A stretch of 64,000 nt of DNA from Blastococcus sp. TF02A-26. GTDB taxonomy: Bacteria > Actinomycetota > Actinomycetes > Mycobacteriales > Geodermatophilaceae. The stretch covers positions 276,579 to 340,578 of the forward strand of contig NZ_QOHG01000003.1 of the NCBI RefSeq assembly GCF_003319125.1. Direction: 5' to 3'. The position numbers and the translations under genes are program-made. Shown piece after piece: positions 1 through 9,478 of this stretch (within the stretch, counting starts at the first letter, position 1; every line of letters begins with the position of its first letter). The notes below the pieces were generated by a model, which was not told where the DNA came from, did no database searches, and saw only the letters and a list, made by a program, of their open reading frames with translations.

Positions 1-3000
1 GCGGGCCGGCCTGGACTACGTCGTGGACTGCGCCCCACTGCCCGAGCCGGTGCACGTCGACCGGGACATGTGGGAGAAGGTCGTCCTCAACCTCCTCTCC
101 AACGCGCTCAAGCACACCTTCGAGGGCGGGATCACCGTCCGGCTCCGCGCCGGCGCCGAGGGGGCGGTGCTCACCGTCGCCGACACCGGCATCGGGATCC
201 CCGAGGCGGAGCTGCCCCGCCTGTTCGAGCGCTTCACGCGGGTCGCCGGTGCCCGCTCGCGGTCCGGCGAGGGCAGCGGCATCGGGCTGGCGATGGTCCG
301 GGAGCTCGTGGGCCTGCACGGCGGCACCGTGACGGCGCAGAGCTCGCCCGGCGCCGGGACGACGTTCACGGTGACCCTCCCCGTGGGCACCGCCCACCTG
401 CCCGAGGAGCGGCTCGCCCCGCCCACGCCGGACGCGCCCGCGGTCTCGGGGGCGGCCACCCCGTTCGTCACCGAGGCGCTGCGCTGGCTGCCCGCGGCCG
501 ACGACGCCGACGAGACCCCGCGGCCCGAGGTGCCCGACGGCGCAGCGGCCGCGCCGGCCGGCCGGGTGCTCGTGGCCGACGACAACGCCGACATGCGGGG
601 CTACCTGGTGCGGCTGCTCGCCCCCCGCTACGCGGTCACCGCGGTGGCCGACGGGCAGCAGGCCCTCGACGCCGCCCGCGCCGCGCCGCCGGACCTCGTC
701 GTCAGCGACGTGATGATGCCAGTGCTCGACGGGATGGAGCTGCTGGCCGAGCTGCGCGCCGACCCGCGGACCTCGCGGGTGCCCGTGCTGCTGCTCTCCG
801 CCCGCGCCGGCGAGGAGGCCGCCGTCGAGGGCCTCGCCGCGGGGGCCGACGACTACCTGGTCAAGCCCTTCGCCGCCCAGGAGCTGCTGGCCCGGGTCGG
901 CGCGCACGTGCACCTGGGGCGGGCGCGCCGCGAGGCGGAGGAGCGGTTCACCGCGATCGCCGACCTGGCGCCGGCGCTCATCTGGGTGTCCGACCGCGAG
1001 GGCGGGCGGCTGCTGGTCAACGCCGGCTGGACCGCCTTCACCGGCCGCGACGCCGGCGCCGAGCTCGGCGACGGGTGGGCGGTCGGGGTGCACCCCGACG
1101 ACCGCGAGCGGTACCGCGCGGAGGTGACCGCCGCGCGGGCCGAGGAGCGCGGCTGGGAGGTGGAGTTCCGGCTCCGCCGCGCCGACGGCGCGTACGCCTG
1201 GCTGCTCGAGCGCGCCGTCCCGATCGGCGTCGGCCGGGCCGCCGCCGGCTACGTCGGCGTCTGCACCGACATCAGCGCGCGGCACCGGGAGACCGAGCGG
1301 CTGGCGCTGCTGGCCGAGGTCGGCGGCGTCCTGGAGCGGGAGCGCACGGTCGACGGGCAGCTGTCCGCGCTCTCCCGGCTGCTCGTCGACCGCCGGATCG
1401 CCGACGTGGCCACCGCCCGAGTGGTCGACGAGGAGGGCCGGCTGCGGTTCGCCGGCATCGCCGGGCTCGATCCCGCCGCCGAGGCGGCCGTCGCGAGCCT
1501 CAGCCCGGAGACGGGCTTCGGCCCCGAGGTGATCAGGACCGGTCGGACCGTCCTCGCCGCCCAGCTGCCCTGGCCGCCGCCCGGCCGGGCCGACGTCGCC
1601 GACGCGGTGGCCGTGGGCTCGGGGATGGCCGTGCCGCTGTCGGCCGGCGGGCGGGTCCTGGCCGTCCTCGGCCTGGCCCGGCAGGCGGACTCCCTCCCCT
1701 TCGACGAGGACGACCGCGCCCTGGTCGAGGAGGTCGCGGCCCGCGCAGCGCTGGCCGTGGACAACGTGCTCCTGCTCGCCGAGGAGCGGGCCACGGCCCG
1801 GCGGCTGGCCGTCCTGCAGCGGGTCACCGCCGAGCTCTCGGCGGCGACCACGCCGGCGGAGGTCGCCGGGGTGGCCGCCTCCGCGCTCACCGGCCTGACC
1901 ACCGACGGCGGACGGGTCGGCGTCTACGAGGTCGACCCCGCGCAGCGGGCGCTCGTCGCGCTCGCGATGAGCGGGGGGACCAGCGACGACACAGGGGAAC
2001 GGGCCGCCTGGACCGCGATCCCGCTGAGCTCACCGATCGCGCTCGCCACCGCCGTGACCACCGGCCGGCCGCAGTGGGTGGAGACGGCCGACGAGCGGCT
2101 GGTGCAGCGCGAGGGGCTGACCGACGGCCAGGTCCGCAGCATCCTGGCCGCCCCCCTCGCCGCGGCGGCGGCGGTCCCGCTCACCGCGGGTGGGCGGGTG
2201 CTCGGGGTGCTGGGTCTGGCGTTCCGCGGTGCGCACTCGTTCCCCGACAGGGAGCGGGACCTGCTGCTGGCCGTGGCGGAGCAGATCGCGCTGGCCCTCG
2301 ACCGCGCCCGCCTGTACCGGGCGGAGCTCGACATCGCCACCACGCTGCAGCGCAGCCTGCTGCCCGCCGCGCTCCCGCCGCTGGCCGGGCTCGCGCTGGC
2401 CGCCGAGTACCTGCCCGGCGCCGTGGGCAGCTCGGCCGGCGGGGACTGGTACGACGTCGTGGAGCTCGACGCCGACCGGGTGGCCATCGCCGTCGGCGAC
2501 GTCGTCGGCCAGGGGCCCTCGGCGGCAGCCGTCATGGGGCAGCTGCGCAGCGCGCTGTCCGCCGCGCTCCTGCAGGGCTGCCCGCCGGCCGCCGCCCTGG
2601 AGCTGCTCGACCGGTTCGCCGCCCGGCTGCCCGGCGCGCTCGCCTCCAGCGCCGCCTGCCTCGTCGTCGACCGGGCCGCCGGCCGGGTCCGGTGGGCCCG
2701 GGCGGGGCACCCGCCGCCCTTGCTGGTGACCGGGGAGGGCGTGACGCCGCTGGACGGCGCCGGGTCCGGCTCGGTCCTCGGCGTCCCCGACCGGGCGGCC
2801 TACACCGAGGGGACGGCCGAGGTCGCGCCGGGGACGACGCTGGTGCTCTACACCGACGGCCTCGTCGAGCGCCGCGGCGAGTCGCTCGACGCCGGCCTGG
2901 CGCGGATCACCGACGCCGCCGGGCGGCACGCCGCGGACGATCCGGAGCTGCTCGTCCGGCACCTGCTCGCCGACGTCCTCGCCGACACCGACCGGCCCGA

Positions 3001-3781
3001 CGACGTGGCCGTCATCGCCGCCCGCGTCCTGCCGCCGCCGCTGGCGGAGCGGCTGGCCGCCGACCCGGCGCGGCTGAGCCGGATCCGCCGCACCGTCACG
3101 GCGTGGACCGCGGCCGCCGGCGTGCCCGCCGACAGCGTCGACGACCTGCAGCTCGCCCTGGGCGAGGCCCTGGCCAACGCCGTCGAGCACGCCTACGCAG
3201 GGTCGGGCCAGGAGGGCGAGTGCGAGTACTCGCTGGACCGGGACCCGGACGGCTCGATCCGTGTGCGGGTGCGGGACAACGGCACCTGGCGGCCGCCGCC
3301 GGCGGACAAGGGCTTCCGGGGACGCGGGCTCGAGCTGATCGGCGCGCTGGCCTCCGACGTCGGCATCGGGCCGGCGCCGGGCGGCGGCACCGAGGTCCTC
3401 TTCCGGATCGTCCCCGCACCGGCGGACGCCGCCGTCGTGGACCCGCCGCCTGCCGAACCCGTCCCCGAGGACGGGGAGGCGACCCTCGCGGTGCGCCCCG
3501 GCCCGGTGCTGGAGCTCGCCGGCGAGCTCGACCTCGCCGCGGTGTCCCGGCTGCGCGGCGACGTCCTCGCCGCCGCCGCGGGGGCCGGCGGGGTGCTGGA
3601 GCTCGACCTCCGGCGGGTGGGCTACCTGGCCAGCGCCGGGGTCGGGCTGCTGCTGGAGACCGCGGCGGCCGTGCGCGCCGCCGGCGGTCGCGTCCACGTA
3701 CGCACGATGCCCGGGAGCGCCGCGGAGCGGGTCCTGCGGCTGTCGGGGCTGCCGGACGGCCTCGTGGGGGACGGTGACTGA
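1..3781 (+). CDS. Hybrid kinase/SpoIIE-type phosphatase signalling protein (5' partial)
   Basis: The reading frame is open from the first bases of the window, so the N-terminus, including any phospho-accepting histidine, lies outside. Visible domains in order, counted from the window edge: HATPase_c of a histidine kinase (about 1-135; N-box LLSNALKHT, DTGIGIP, GSGIGLAMV); receiver domain (about 188-305; acidic pair ADD, phospho-Asp in VSDVMMP, Lys in LVKPF); PAS (314-425); two GAF domains (433-596, 598-773); PP2C/SpoIIE phosphatase (780-1005; GGDWYD, YTDGLVERR); RsbW-like ATPase (1013-1136; ALGEALANAVEHAY); STAS (1160-end). It therefore combines kinase, phosphatase, anti-sigma kinase and anti-anti-sigma modules of a partner-switching pathway in one soluble chain. 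Domain calls are secure; the input signal and target sigma factor cannot be told. The next gene encodes another anti-sigma-like kinase. Confidence 0.9.
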   Translation, partial: RAGLDYVVDCAPLPEPVHVDRDMWEKVVLNLLSNALKHTFEGGITVRLRAGAEGAVLTVADTGIGIPEAELPRLFERFTRVAGARSRSGEGSGIGLAMVRELVGLHGGTVTAQSSPGAGTTFTVTLPVGTAHLPEERLAPPTPDAPAVSGAATPFVTEALRWLPAADDADETPRPEVPDGAAAAPAGRVLVADDNADMRGYLVRLLAPRYAVTAVADGQQALDAARAAPPDLVVSDVMMPVLDGMELLAELRADPRTSRVPVLLLSARAGEEAAVEGLAAGADDYLVKPFAAQELLARVGAHVHLGRARREAEERFTAIADLAPALIWVSDREGGRLLVNAGWTAFTGRDAGAELGDGWAVGVHPDDRERYRAEVTAARAEERGWEVEFRLRRADGAYAWLLERAVPIGVGRAAAGYVGVCTDISARHRETERLALLAEVGGVLERERTVDGQLSALSRLLVDRRIADVATARVVDEEGRLRFAGIAGLDPAAEAAVASLSPETGFGPEVIRTGRTVLAAQLPWPPPGRADVADAVAVGSGMAVPLSAGGRVLAVLGLARQADSLPFDEDDRALVEEVAARAALAVDNVLLLAEERATARRLAVLQRVTAELSAATTPAEVAGVAASALTGLTTDGGRVGVYEVDPAQRALVALAMSGGTSDDTGERAAWTAIPLSSPIALATAVTTGRPQWVETADERLVQREGLTDGQVRSILAAPLAAAAAVPLTAGGRVLGVLGLAFRGAHSFPDRERDLLLAVAEQIALALDRARLYRAELDIATTLQRSLLPAALPPLAGLALAAEYLPGAVGSSAGGDWYDVVELDADRVAIAVGDVVGQGPSAAAVMGQLRSALSAALLQGCPPAAALELLDRFAARLPGALASSAACLVVDRAAGRVRWARAGHPPPLLVTGEGVTPLDGAGSGSVLGVPDRAAYTEGTAEVAPGTTLVLYTDGLVERRGESLDAGLARITDAAGRHAADDPELLVRHLLADVLADTDRPDDVAVIAARVLPPPLAERLAADPARLSRIRRTVTAWTAAAGVPADSVDDLQLALGEALANAVEHAYAGSGQEGECEYSLDRDPDGSIRVRVRDNGTWRPPPADKGFRGRGLELIGALASDVGIGPAPGGGTEVLFRIVPAPADAAVVDPPPAEPVPEDGEATLAVRPGPVLELAGELDLAAVSRLRGDVLAAAAGAGGVLELDLRRVGYLASAGVGLLLETAAAVRAAGGRVHVRTMPGSAAERVLRLSGLPDGLVGDGD

Positions 3782-3946
3782 CCGCGCGGCTCCCCCGGAC
3801 GGGTGGACGCAGCCGCGCGTCCGGTTTCGGCACGGACGGCCCCGGGCAGACGGCGATGCGGACCTGGTGCCTCCTGCGCCCGGTCCGTGTCGCAGAATGC
3901 TCTCCGGTCGGCCGGTACACCCGGCCCTGCAGGTGTCGAGGAACAG

Positions 3947-4966
3947 GTGAACGGAACCGCTGAGGACGGCGTGACGCGCGCCGCGCCCCCGGCCCGCGGC
4001 TGGCCCGGTGCCGCCGCGGGACAGGGGCACGCCGCGGCGCTGTACGACTCGGCGGACACCCTGCTCGCGGCGACCACCCCCTTCCTGGAGGAGGGGCTGC
4101 GGGCCGGGGACCTCGTCGTCCTGGCCTGCTCGCCGGAACTGGCCGAGACCGTGACCGCGCCCCTGGGCATGCGGGCCGCGCCGATCGAGCAGGATCCCCG
4201 CCTGTGCCTGCACGGCACCCGGATCCCCGAGGCCTACGTGGCGGTCCGCCGCGGCCTGCGGCGCGCCGCGGACACCCCGTCCGGCCGGCTGCGGGTGATC
4301 GGGCAGAGCACCGTGGCCGAGGTGCCGGGCGGGGCACGGGAGTGGCTGCGCTACGAGGTGTCGTGCAACGCCGTCCTCGCCGGCTCGGCGCTGTCGGTGC
4401 TGTGCGTGCTGGACACCGCGGTCGTGTCCGGCCCGCTGCTCGCGCAGGCGGTCGCCGCCCACCCACAGCTGATGACCGGCAGCGACGTCGTGGACAACCG
4501 CGGCTACCGCGAGCCGACGTCCTACCTGCGCGCGCTGCCGGTGCCGCGGGAGCCGGTCGAGGACCTGGCCCCCCTGCTGGCGGTGGACGGTGCCACGGCG
4601 CTGGCCGAGCTGCGCGGACGGGTGCGGACGGCGCTGGAGACCGCGGTGCCCGACGTCGACCAGCGGGAGGACCTGCTGCTGGCGGTGGCCGAGGTGATGG
4701 CGAACGCCTTCCGGCACGGGCGCCCGCCGGTGTCGGTGCGGTTGTGGGGCGACCGGCGGCGGCTGATCTGCACGGTCACCGACTCCGGGCGGGGCTACGA
4801 CGACCCGCTGGCCGGGTTCCAGCCCGCCCACGGGGACGACCTCGCGCACGGCGGCATGGGCCTGTGGCTGGCCCGCAAGCTCTGGGACTCCGTCGACCTG
4901 CTGCCCGGCGGGCCCGGGCTCACCGTCCGGCTGGGCACCGCGCTGGTCCCGTCCGCCCGCTCCTGA
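3947..4966 (+). CDS. MEDS domain / anti-sigma factor histidine-kinase-like ATPase
   Basis: A 339-residue cytoplasmic protein. Residues about 25-190 look like a MEDS (methanogen/methylotroph DcmR sensory) domain, starting near HAAALYDSADTLLAA and containing the acidic, hydrophobic core typical of that fold. Residues about 215-335 form an RsbW/HATPase_c_2 domain with the N-box LAVAEVMANAFRHG, the turn DSGRGYDDPL and the lid GGMGLWLARKL. This MEDS plus ATPase arrangement is common in actinobacteria and is thought to act as a sensor-controlled anti-sigma or phosphotransfer protein. I start at GTG 3947, preceded by GAGGA at good spacing; an in-frame start at 3803 would add 48 low-complexity residues. 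It follows the large SpoIIE protein on the same strand and may belong to the same partner-switching circuit. Confidence 0.85.
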   Translation: MNGTAEDGVTRAAPPARGWPGAAAGQGHAAALYDSADTLLAATTPFLEEGLRAGDLVVLACSPELAETVTAPLGMRAAPIEQDPRLCLHGTRIPEAYVAVRRGLRRAADTPSGRLRVIGQSTVAEVPGGAREWLRYEVSCNAVLAGSALSVLCVLDTAVVSGPLLAQAVAAHPQLMTGSDVVDNRGYREPTSYLRALPVPREPVEDLAPLLAVDGATALAELRGRVRTALETAVPDVDQREDLLLAVAEVMANAFRHGRPPVSVRLWGDRRRLICTVTDSGRGYDDPLAGFQPAHGDDLAHGGMGLWLARKLWDSVDLLPGGPGLTVRLGTALVPSARS

Positions 4967-5029
4967 GCCGCCGCGCCGGGCCCTGCCCGTGATTTGACCC
5001 CGGTGGTCGCGCACTGTTCAGCTAGCGGC

Positions 5030-5863
5030 GTGATCGTGGTGACGGCCGCCGGTGGCCAGACGGGCCGGGCCGTCGTCCGCGCGCTGCGGGCGCGGGACCT
5101 CCCGGTGCGCGCCGTGGTGGGGCGCCGGGGGCCCCGTCCGGAGCTGGAGGAGCTCGGCGCCGACGTCGTCGTGGCCGAGCTGACCCAGCCGCTGGCCTGG
5201 AGCGGCGTCCTCGCCGGGGCCGACGCGCTGTACCTGATCTGGCCCAACTTCGACCCGGACGAGGCCGAGGGTGCGACCGCCCTGTTCGCCGAGGCCCGGC
5301 GGGCGGGGGTGGGGCGCGTCGTCTACCACTCCGTCCTGCGCCCGCAGGCCCACTCGATGCCGCACCACACGGCCAAGGACCGCGCCCAGGAGGCCCTCGA
5401 CCGCGCGGGCGTCGCCTGGCGGGTGCTCCAGCCGTGCGCGTACGCGCAGAACCTCGACGAGGAGGTGCAGCGGGCCGCCGACACCGGCGTCCTGCGCAGC
5501 TTCTGGGGGCTGCGGACGGCGCAGTCGCTGGTCGACGTCGCCGACGTCGGAGAGTCCGCGGCCGTGCTGCTCACCGAGGACGGTCTGGACGGCGGCACCT
5601 TCGAGGTCGCCGGCCCCGAGCCCCTCACCGCGCCGCGGATGGCGGAGCTGATCGGCGAGGCGCTCGGACGCGAGGTCGTCGCCGAGGACGTGATCCCTGC
5701 CGGTGACGTGCCCGTCTCCTACCGGGCGCGCTGCCGCCGGCTGATGCTCGACCACTACCGCGCGCACGGGTTCGTCGGCAGCCCCCGCGTGGCGACCGCG
5801 CTCCTGGGCCGACCGCCCCGCTCGTACGCCGAGCACCTGGCGGACGTGCTGGCATCTGCATGA
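5030..5863 (+). CDS. NmrA-like NAD(P)-binding SDR protein
   Basis: A 277-residue atypical short-chain dehydrogenase/NmrA protein. The N-terminal Rossmann motif is VVTAAGGQTG (residues 4-13), followed by a basic stretch typical of NADP(H) discrimination (GRRGPRP). The region around VYHSVLRPQAH and the downstream HTAKDRAQEALDRAG replaces the classical YxxxK catalytic pair, as expected of NmrA/quinone-reductase-like members that act as redox sensors or NAD(P)H-dependent reductases. GTG 5030 is chosen because it places the Rossmann strand at the N-terminus; an upstream TTG at 4994 is in frame. The gene is 7 bp from a downstream MarR-family regulator and probably cotranscribed with it. The substrate is unknown. 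Confidence 0.8.
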   Translation: MIVVTAAGGQTGRAVVRALRARDLPVRAVVGRRGPRPELEELGADVVVAELTQPLAWSGVLAGADALYLIWPNFDPDEAEGATALFAEARRAGVGRVVYHSVLRPQAHSMPHHTAKDRAQEALDRAGVAWRVLQPCAYAQNLDEEVQRAADTGVLRSFWGLRTAQSLVDVADVGESAAVLLTEDGLDGGTFEVAGPEPLTAPRMAELIGEALGREVVAEDVIPAGDVPVSYRARCRRLMLDHYRAHGFVGSPRVATALLGRPPRSYAEHLADVLASA

Positions 5864-5870
5864 TCAGCGC

Positions 5871-6383
5871 ATGAGCGAACCGGCCGACTCCGTCGACCTG
5901 ATCCTCGAGCAGTGGGCGCGGGAGCGGCCCGACCTCGACTGCTCGCCCATGGGGGTCATCGGCCGGATCACCCAGCTGCAGCGCGAGGTCCACCTCGCGC
6001 AGCGGGCCACCTTCGCCCGCCACGACCTGGACGCACCCGCCTTCGACGTCCTCGCCGCGCTGCGCCGCGCCGGGCCGCCGTACCAGCTCACGCCCACCGC
6101 GCTCATGCGGACGGCGCTGGTGACCTCCGGGGCCATCACGCAGCGGCTGGACCGGCTGGAGGAGCGCGGGCTGATCACCCGTACCCGCAGCGAGTCCGAC
6201 GGCCGGGGCGTCGTCGTCACGCTGACCGACGCCGGGCGCGAGGCGCTGGACGCCGCGCTGCCGGACCACCTGGAGACCGAGCGCCGGCTCCTCGCCGGCC
6301 TCTCCGCCGCCGAGCTGGAGCAGCTGGCGGGCCTGCTGCGCCGGTTCCTGGTCTCGCTGGGCCGGCTGCCGGAGCGTCCGTGA
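5871..6383 (+). CDS. MarR family transcriptional regulator
   Basis: A 170-residue protein with the winged-helix core of MarR regulators: a dimerisation helix near residues 25-45, recognition region around ALMRTALVTSGAITQRLDRLEERGLI, and the wing RSESDGRGVVVTLTDAGREALD. It begins at ATG 5871, 7 bp after the NmrA-like gene, so the two are probably one transcript. This pairing suggests the regulator senses a small aromatic or oxidant molecule and controls the reductase. No cysteine is obvious in the N-terminal sensing position used by OhrR-type members, so a ligand-binding mode is more likely. The target operator was not identified. Confidence 0.88.
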   Translation: MSEPADSVDLILEQWARERPDLDCSPMGVIGRITQLQREVHLAQRATFARHDLDAPAFDVLAALRRAGPPYQLTPTALMRTALVTSGAITQRLDRLEERGLITRTRSESDGRGVVVTLTDAGREALDAALPDHLETERRLLAGLSAAELEQLAGLLRRFLVSLGRLPERP

Positions 6384-6409
6384 CGAGCGGGGCCCGGAGG
6401 CCCGCGACG

Positions 6410-7477
6410 TCATAGCCCGGGGACGTCCTCCGGGCGCAGGTCCGGGCGGGTCCGCACGAACCGCAGGGGGTGACGGAAGACGCCGGCCTGCAGCGCGGCG
6501 TCGGCGCTGACCTCGACGACGACGTCGGGGCGCACGCGGGTGAGCGGGACGCTGAGCCGCCCGCCGCCGAAGCGGCCGGTGCCGATGCGGTCCGGCCAGG
6601 GGTGGTCGGCGTCGGCGGGGGAGAGGACGGCGGCCAGCTCCGCGGCGGCGGCGGGGGTCAGCGGGCTGGTGCGGCCGACGACGACCAGCTCGCCGTCCCG
6701 GTACCGGCCGGCGACCAGCTGGCTCGGCCGGTCGATCGGGCCGATGACGCCGCCGGCGACCACCTCGGTCGTCTCCCAGGACTTGACCTTGACCCACTCC
6801 CGCCGGCCGGGCGCGTACCGGGTGCCGGCGCCCTTGGCGACCAGCCCCTCGACGCCGGCGACGCGGAAGTCGCGCGACCACTGCTGCGCCTCGGCCGGGT
6901 CGGCGGTGACGGGGGAGAGCTGGAACGGGGGCGCCCAGCGCTGCGCGAGCCGCTCCAGCTCCGCGCGGCGCTGCCGGAGGGTGCGACGGCGCTGGTCGGT
7001 GCCGCCGGCGGCGAGCAGGTCGAACGCCACGTAGGACGCCGGTGCGGCCGCGACCTGCGCGGCGATGCGGCCGGGCGCGGTCACCATCCGCTTCTGGAGC
7101 AGGCCGAAGTCCAGCCGGTCGTCGTGCCAGATGACGACCTCGCCGTCGACGACGGTGCCGGCGGGCAGCTGGACCAGTGCGGCGGCGGCGACGTCGGGGA
7201 AGCGGTCGGTGAGGTCACGGCCCTGCTTCGACCACAGCCGGGTGCTGCGCGCGCTCCGGACGACGACCAGCCGGTAGCCGTCCCACTTGGGCTCGTACAG
7301 GCAGCCGCCGGGCAGCCCGGCCGCCGCGGGCAGGGTCCGGGCCGGCTTGGCCAGCTGCACCGCCACCGGGCCGGCCAGGTCCGGCGGCAGGTCCGGCAGG
7401 CCGGCGGCGGTCGAGGGCACGACGGCCAGCCTGCGGGCTGACCGGGACCGCCGCAGCGCCCCCGCGGACCGGATCAC
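6410..7477 (-). CDS. ligC: ATP-dependent DNA ligase, LigC type
   Basis: A 355-residue nucleotidyltransferase with the ligase motifs in order: motif I EPKWDGYR (catalytic Lys, about residue 64), motif III GTVVDGEVV, IIIa SYVAFDLLA, motif IV EGLVAKG and motif V WVKVKSW, followed by an OB-fold tail. It lacks the polymerase and nuclease domains of LigD and matches the stand-alone LigC ligases of actinobacteria, which seal nicks in repair rather than replication. The start is GTG 7477; a downstream GTG (VVPSTAAG) would shorten the protein by 17 residues. It is transcribed alone, convergent to the MarR gene with a 26-bp gap. Confidence 0.88.
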   Translation of the reverse strand: MIRSAGALRRSRSARRLAVVPSTAAGLPDLPPDLAGPVAVQLAKPARTLPAAAGLPGGCLYEPKWDGYRLVVVRSARSTRLWSKQGRDLTDRFPDVAAAALVQLPAGTVVDGEVVIWHDDRLDFGLLQKRMVTAPGRIAAQVAAAPASYVAFDLLAAGGTDQRRRTLRQRRAELERLAQRWAPPFQLSPVTADPAEAQQWSRDFRVAGVEGLVAKGAGTRYAPGRREWVKVKSWETTEVVAGGVIGPIDRPSQLVAGRYRDGELVVVGRTSPLTPAAAAELAAVLSPADADHPWPDRIGTGRFGGGRLSVPLTRVRPDVVVEVSADAALQAGVFRHPLRFVRTRPDLRPEDVPGL

Positions 7478-7541
7478 CCGTTCGGTGGAGGGTCGCCACG
7501 CTCCGCGTCGTCCCCCATGGACTTCCGCGCGCGAAACGCTC

Positions 7542-7937
7542 CTACGGGCGGTCGGGCACGGCGGAGAGCTGCCCGGCCAGGTGCGCGGCGAAGTCCTCGG
7601 CGACGGCGAGCTCGGTCCGCAGGGCCTCCACGCGTACCCGGGCCGCTTCGTGGAACATCCGCAGCCGGTCGACCAGCCGGTCGCGCTCGGGACCGGTGGC
7701 GACGGCGAGGTCGTCGACGAGTGTGAGCAGCTCGCGCATCTCCTCGAGGGCGAACCCGAGCGGCTTCATCCGCTTGATCACCTCGAGCCGGGCGACGTCG
7801 TCGTCGCTGTAGAGGCGGAACCCGCCCTCGGACCGGGCGCTCGGCACGACCAGGCCGCTCTCCTCGTAGAAGCGGATGGTGCGCAGGCTGAGCCCGGTCC
7901 GCTCGGCGACCGGGCCGATCTGCACCAGCCGGCCCAT
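7542..7937 (-). CDS. MerR family transcriptional regulator
   Basis: A 131-residue MerR-type activator. The N-terminal winged helix reads IGPVAERTGLSLRTIRFYEE and is followed by GGFRLYSDDDVARLEVIKRM, then a long dimerisation helix. There is no cysteine cluster at the C-terminal effector end, so it is not a classical metal or SoxR-type redox sensor. Its ATG overlaps the stop of the upstream SulP transporter by one base (TGATG), indicating translational coupling. The regulator therefore probably controls, or responds to the substrate of, this anion transporter operon. Confidence 0.88.
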   Translation of the reverse strand: MGRLVQIGPVAERTGLSLRTIRFYEESGLVVPSARSEGGFRLYSDDDVARLEVIKRMKPLGFALEEMRELLTLVDDLAVATGPERDRLVDRLRMFHEAARVRVEALRTELAVAEDFAAHLAGQLSAVPDRP

Positions 7938-9478
7938 CAGTGCGACCCGGCGAGCTGGCCGCTGTGCCGCTCGTAGCGCGCGGCGGAGTGACCCTCGAGA
8001 CCGACGATCTCCACCTGCCTGCCCCGCGTCTCGTACTTGTGCGAGATCGCATCGAGCGCCGCGACCGTGGAGGCGTCCCACACGTGGGCGTTCGAGAGGT
8101 CGATCACGACCCGCGGGGGGTCCTGGGCGTACTCGAACTGGGTGTAGAGGTCGTTGCTCGAGGCGAAGAACAGTGCGCCGTCGACGGTGTACCGCGCCGT
8201 GTCGCCCTCGACGACCCGCTCGACCTCGACGACGTGGGCGACGCGTCGGGCGAAGAGCACGCAGGCGACGAGCACGCCGACGCCGACACCGATCGCCAGG
8301 TTGTGCGTCACGAGCGTGACCGCGACGGTCGAGAGCATCACCGTCGTCTCGCTGCGGGGCATGCGGTGGATCGTGCGCAGGCTGTGCCAGTCGAACGTCG
8401 CGATGGACACGAAGACCATCACGGCGACCAGGGCGGCCATCGGGATGACGCTGACGACGTCCCCGAGGGCGACGACCAGCACCAGCAGGAAGACGCCGGC
8501 GAGGAAGGTCGAGAGCCGGGTGCGGGCACCGGAGGCCTTCACGTTGATCATCGTCTGGCCGATCATCGCGCAGCCGCCCATGCCGCCGAAGAAGCCGGTG
8601 ACGATGTTGGCCACGCCCTGCCCCCAGGACTCCCGCGTCTTGTCGGAGGAGGTGTCGGTGATGTCGTCGACCAGCTTCGCCGTCATCAGCGACTCCATGA
8701 GCCCGACGAAGGCGACGCCCAGCGCGTACGGGGCGATGATGGTCAGCGTCTCCCAGGTCAGCGGGACGTCGGGGAGCACGAGGAACGGCAGGCTGTCGGG
8801 CAGTGCGCCCTCGTCCCCGACGTCGGGCAGCTCCCAGCCGGCCAGCACCGTGAGGCCGGTCAGCACGACGATCGCGACGAGCGGCGCGGGGACGGCGCTG
8901 GTCAGTCGGGGCAGACCGAAGATGATCCCGAGGCCGGCCGCGACCATCGGGTAGACCAGCCACGGGACGTCGACCAGGTGGGTCACCTGGGCGCTGAAGA
9001 TGAGGATCGCCAGCGCGTTGACGAACCCGACCATGACGCTGCGCGGCACGAACCGCATGAGCCGCGCGACGCCGGCGACGGCCAGGACGATCTGGAACGC
9101 CCCGCCCAGGATGACCGCGGCGATCAGGTACGACAGCCCGTGATCGGCGACGAGTGGTGCCACCACGAGGGCGATCGCCCCGGTCGCCGCGCTGATCATG
9201 GCGGGTCGCCCGCCGGCGAACGCGATGACCACGGCCATGGTGAACGAGGCGAACAGGCCCACGCGCGGGTCGACGCCGGCCAGGATCGAGAAGCTGATCG
9301 CCTCGGGGATCAGGGCCAGGGCGACGACGAGGCCGGCCAGCACCTCGGTGCGGGCGACGCGCGGGGAGAGCCAGGCGGGACGGGCCGCGCGCAGGGCGGG
9401 GGGGGCGGGAGGCACGTGGTCCCACTCTGCCTGCAACTCTCCTCTCACGTGAGGGTCGAGTGGTGCGAGGTCCGTCAC
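7937..9478 (-). CDS. SulP family anion transporter with STAS domain
   Basis: A 513-residue integral membrane transporter. The SulP core starts after about 30 residues with the segment VALALIPEAISFSILAGVDP, which contains the conserved PxA(I/L) signature of transmembrane helix 1, and continues through 10-12 hydrophobic segments including FFGGMGGCAMIGQT. A C-terminal STAS domain (about 405-510; VVIDLSNAHVWDASTVAAL) is typical of regulatory or membrane-assembly control. SulP members carry sulfate, bicarbonate or dicarboxylates; the substrate cannot be decided here. GTG 9478 overlaps the stop of the upstream NUDIX gene (GTGA), and the gene is coupled downstream to merR, giving a NUDIX-SulP-MerR transcription unit. 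Confidence 0.88.
   Translation of the reverse strand: MTDLAPLDPHVRGELQAEWDHVPPAPPALRAARPAWLSPRVARTEVLAGLVVALALIPEAISFSILAGVDPRVGLFASFTMAVVIAFAGGRPAMISAATGAIALVVAPLVADHGLSYLIAAVILGGAFQIVLAVAGVARLMRFVPRSVMVGFVNALAILIFSAQVTHLVDVPWLVYPMVAAGLGIIFGLPRLTSAVPAPLVAIVVLTGLTVLAGWELPDVGDEGALPDSLPFLVLPDVPLTWETLTIIAPYALGVAFVGLMESLMTAKLVDDITDTSSDKTRESWGQGVANIVTGFFGGMGGCAMIGQTMINVKASGARTRLSTFLAGVFLLVLVVALGDVVSVIPMAALVAVMVFVSIATFDWHSLRTIHRMPRSETTVMLSTVAVTLVTHNLAIGVGVGVLVACVLFARRVAHVVEVERVVEGDTARYTVDGALFFASSNDLYTQFEYAQDPPRVVIDLSNAHVWDASTVAALDAISHKYETRGRQVEIVGLEGHSAARYERHSGQLAGSH

Noticed and set aside
2030..5014. Very long open frame antisense to the first two genes
   Set aside because: It translates to Gly/Arg/Pro/His-rich low-complexity sequence without domains, as is usual for antisense frames in very GC-rich DNA. 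The plus-strand genes have clear domains.
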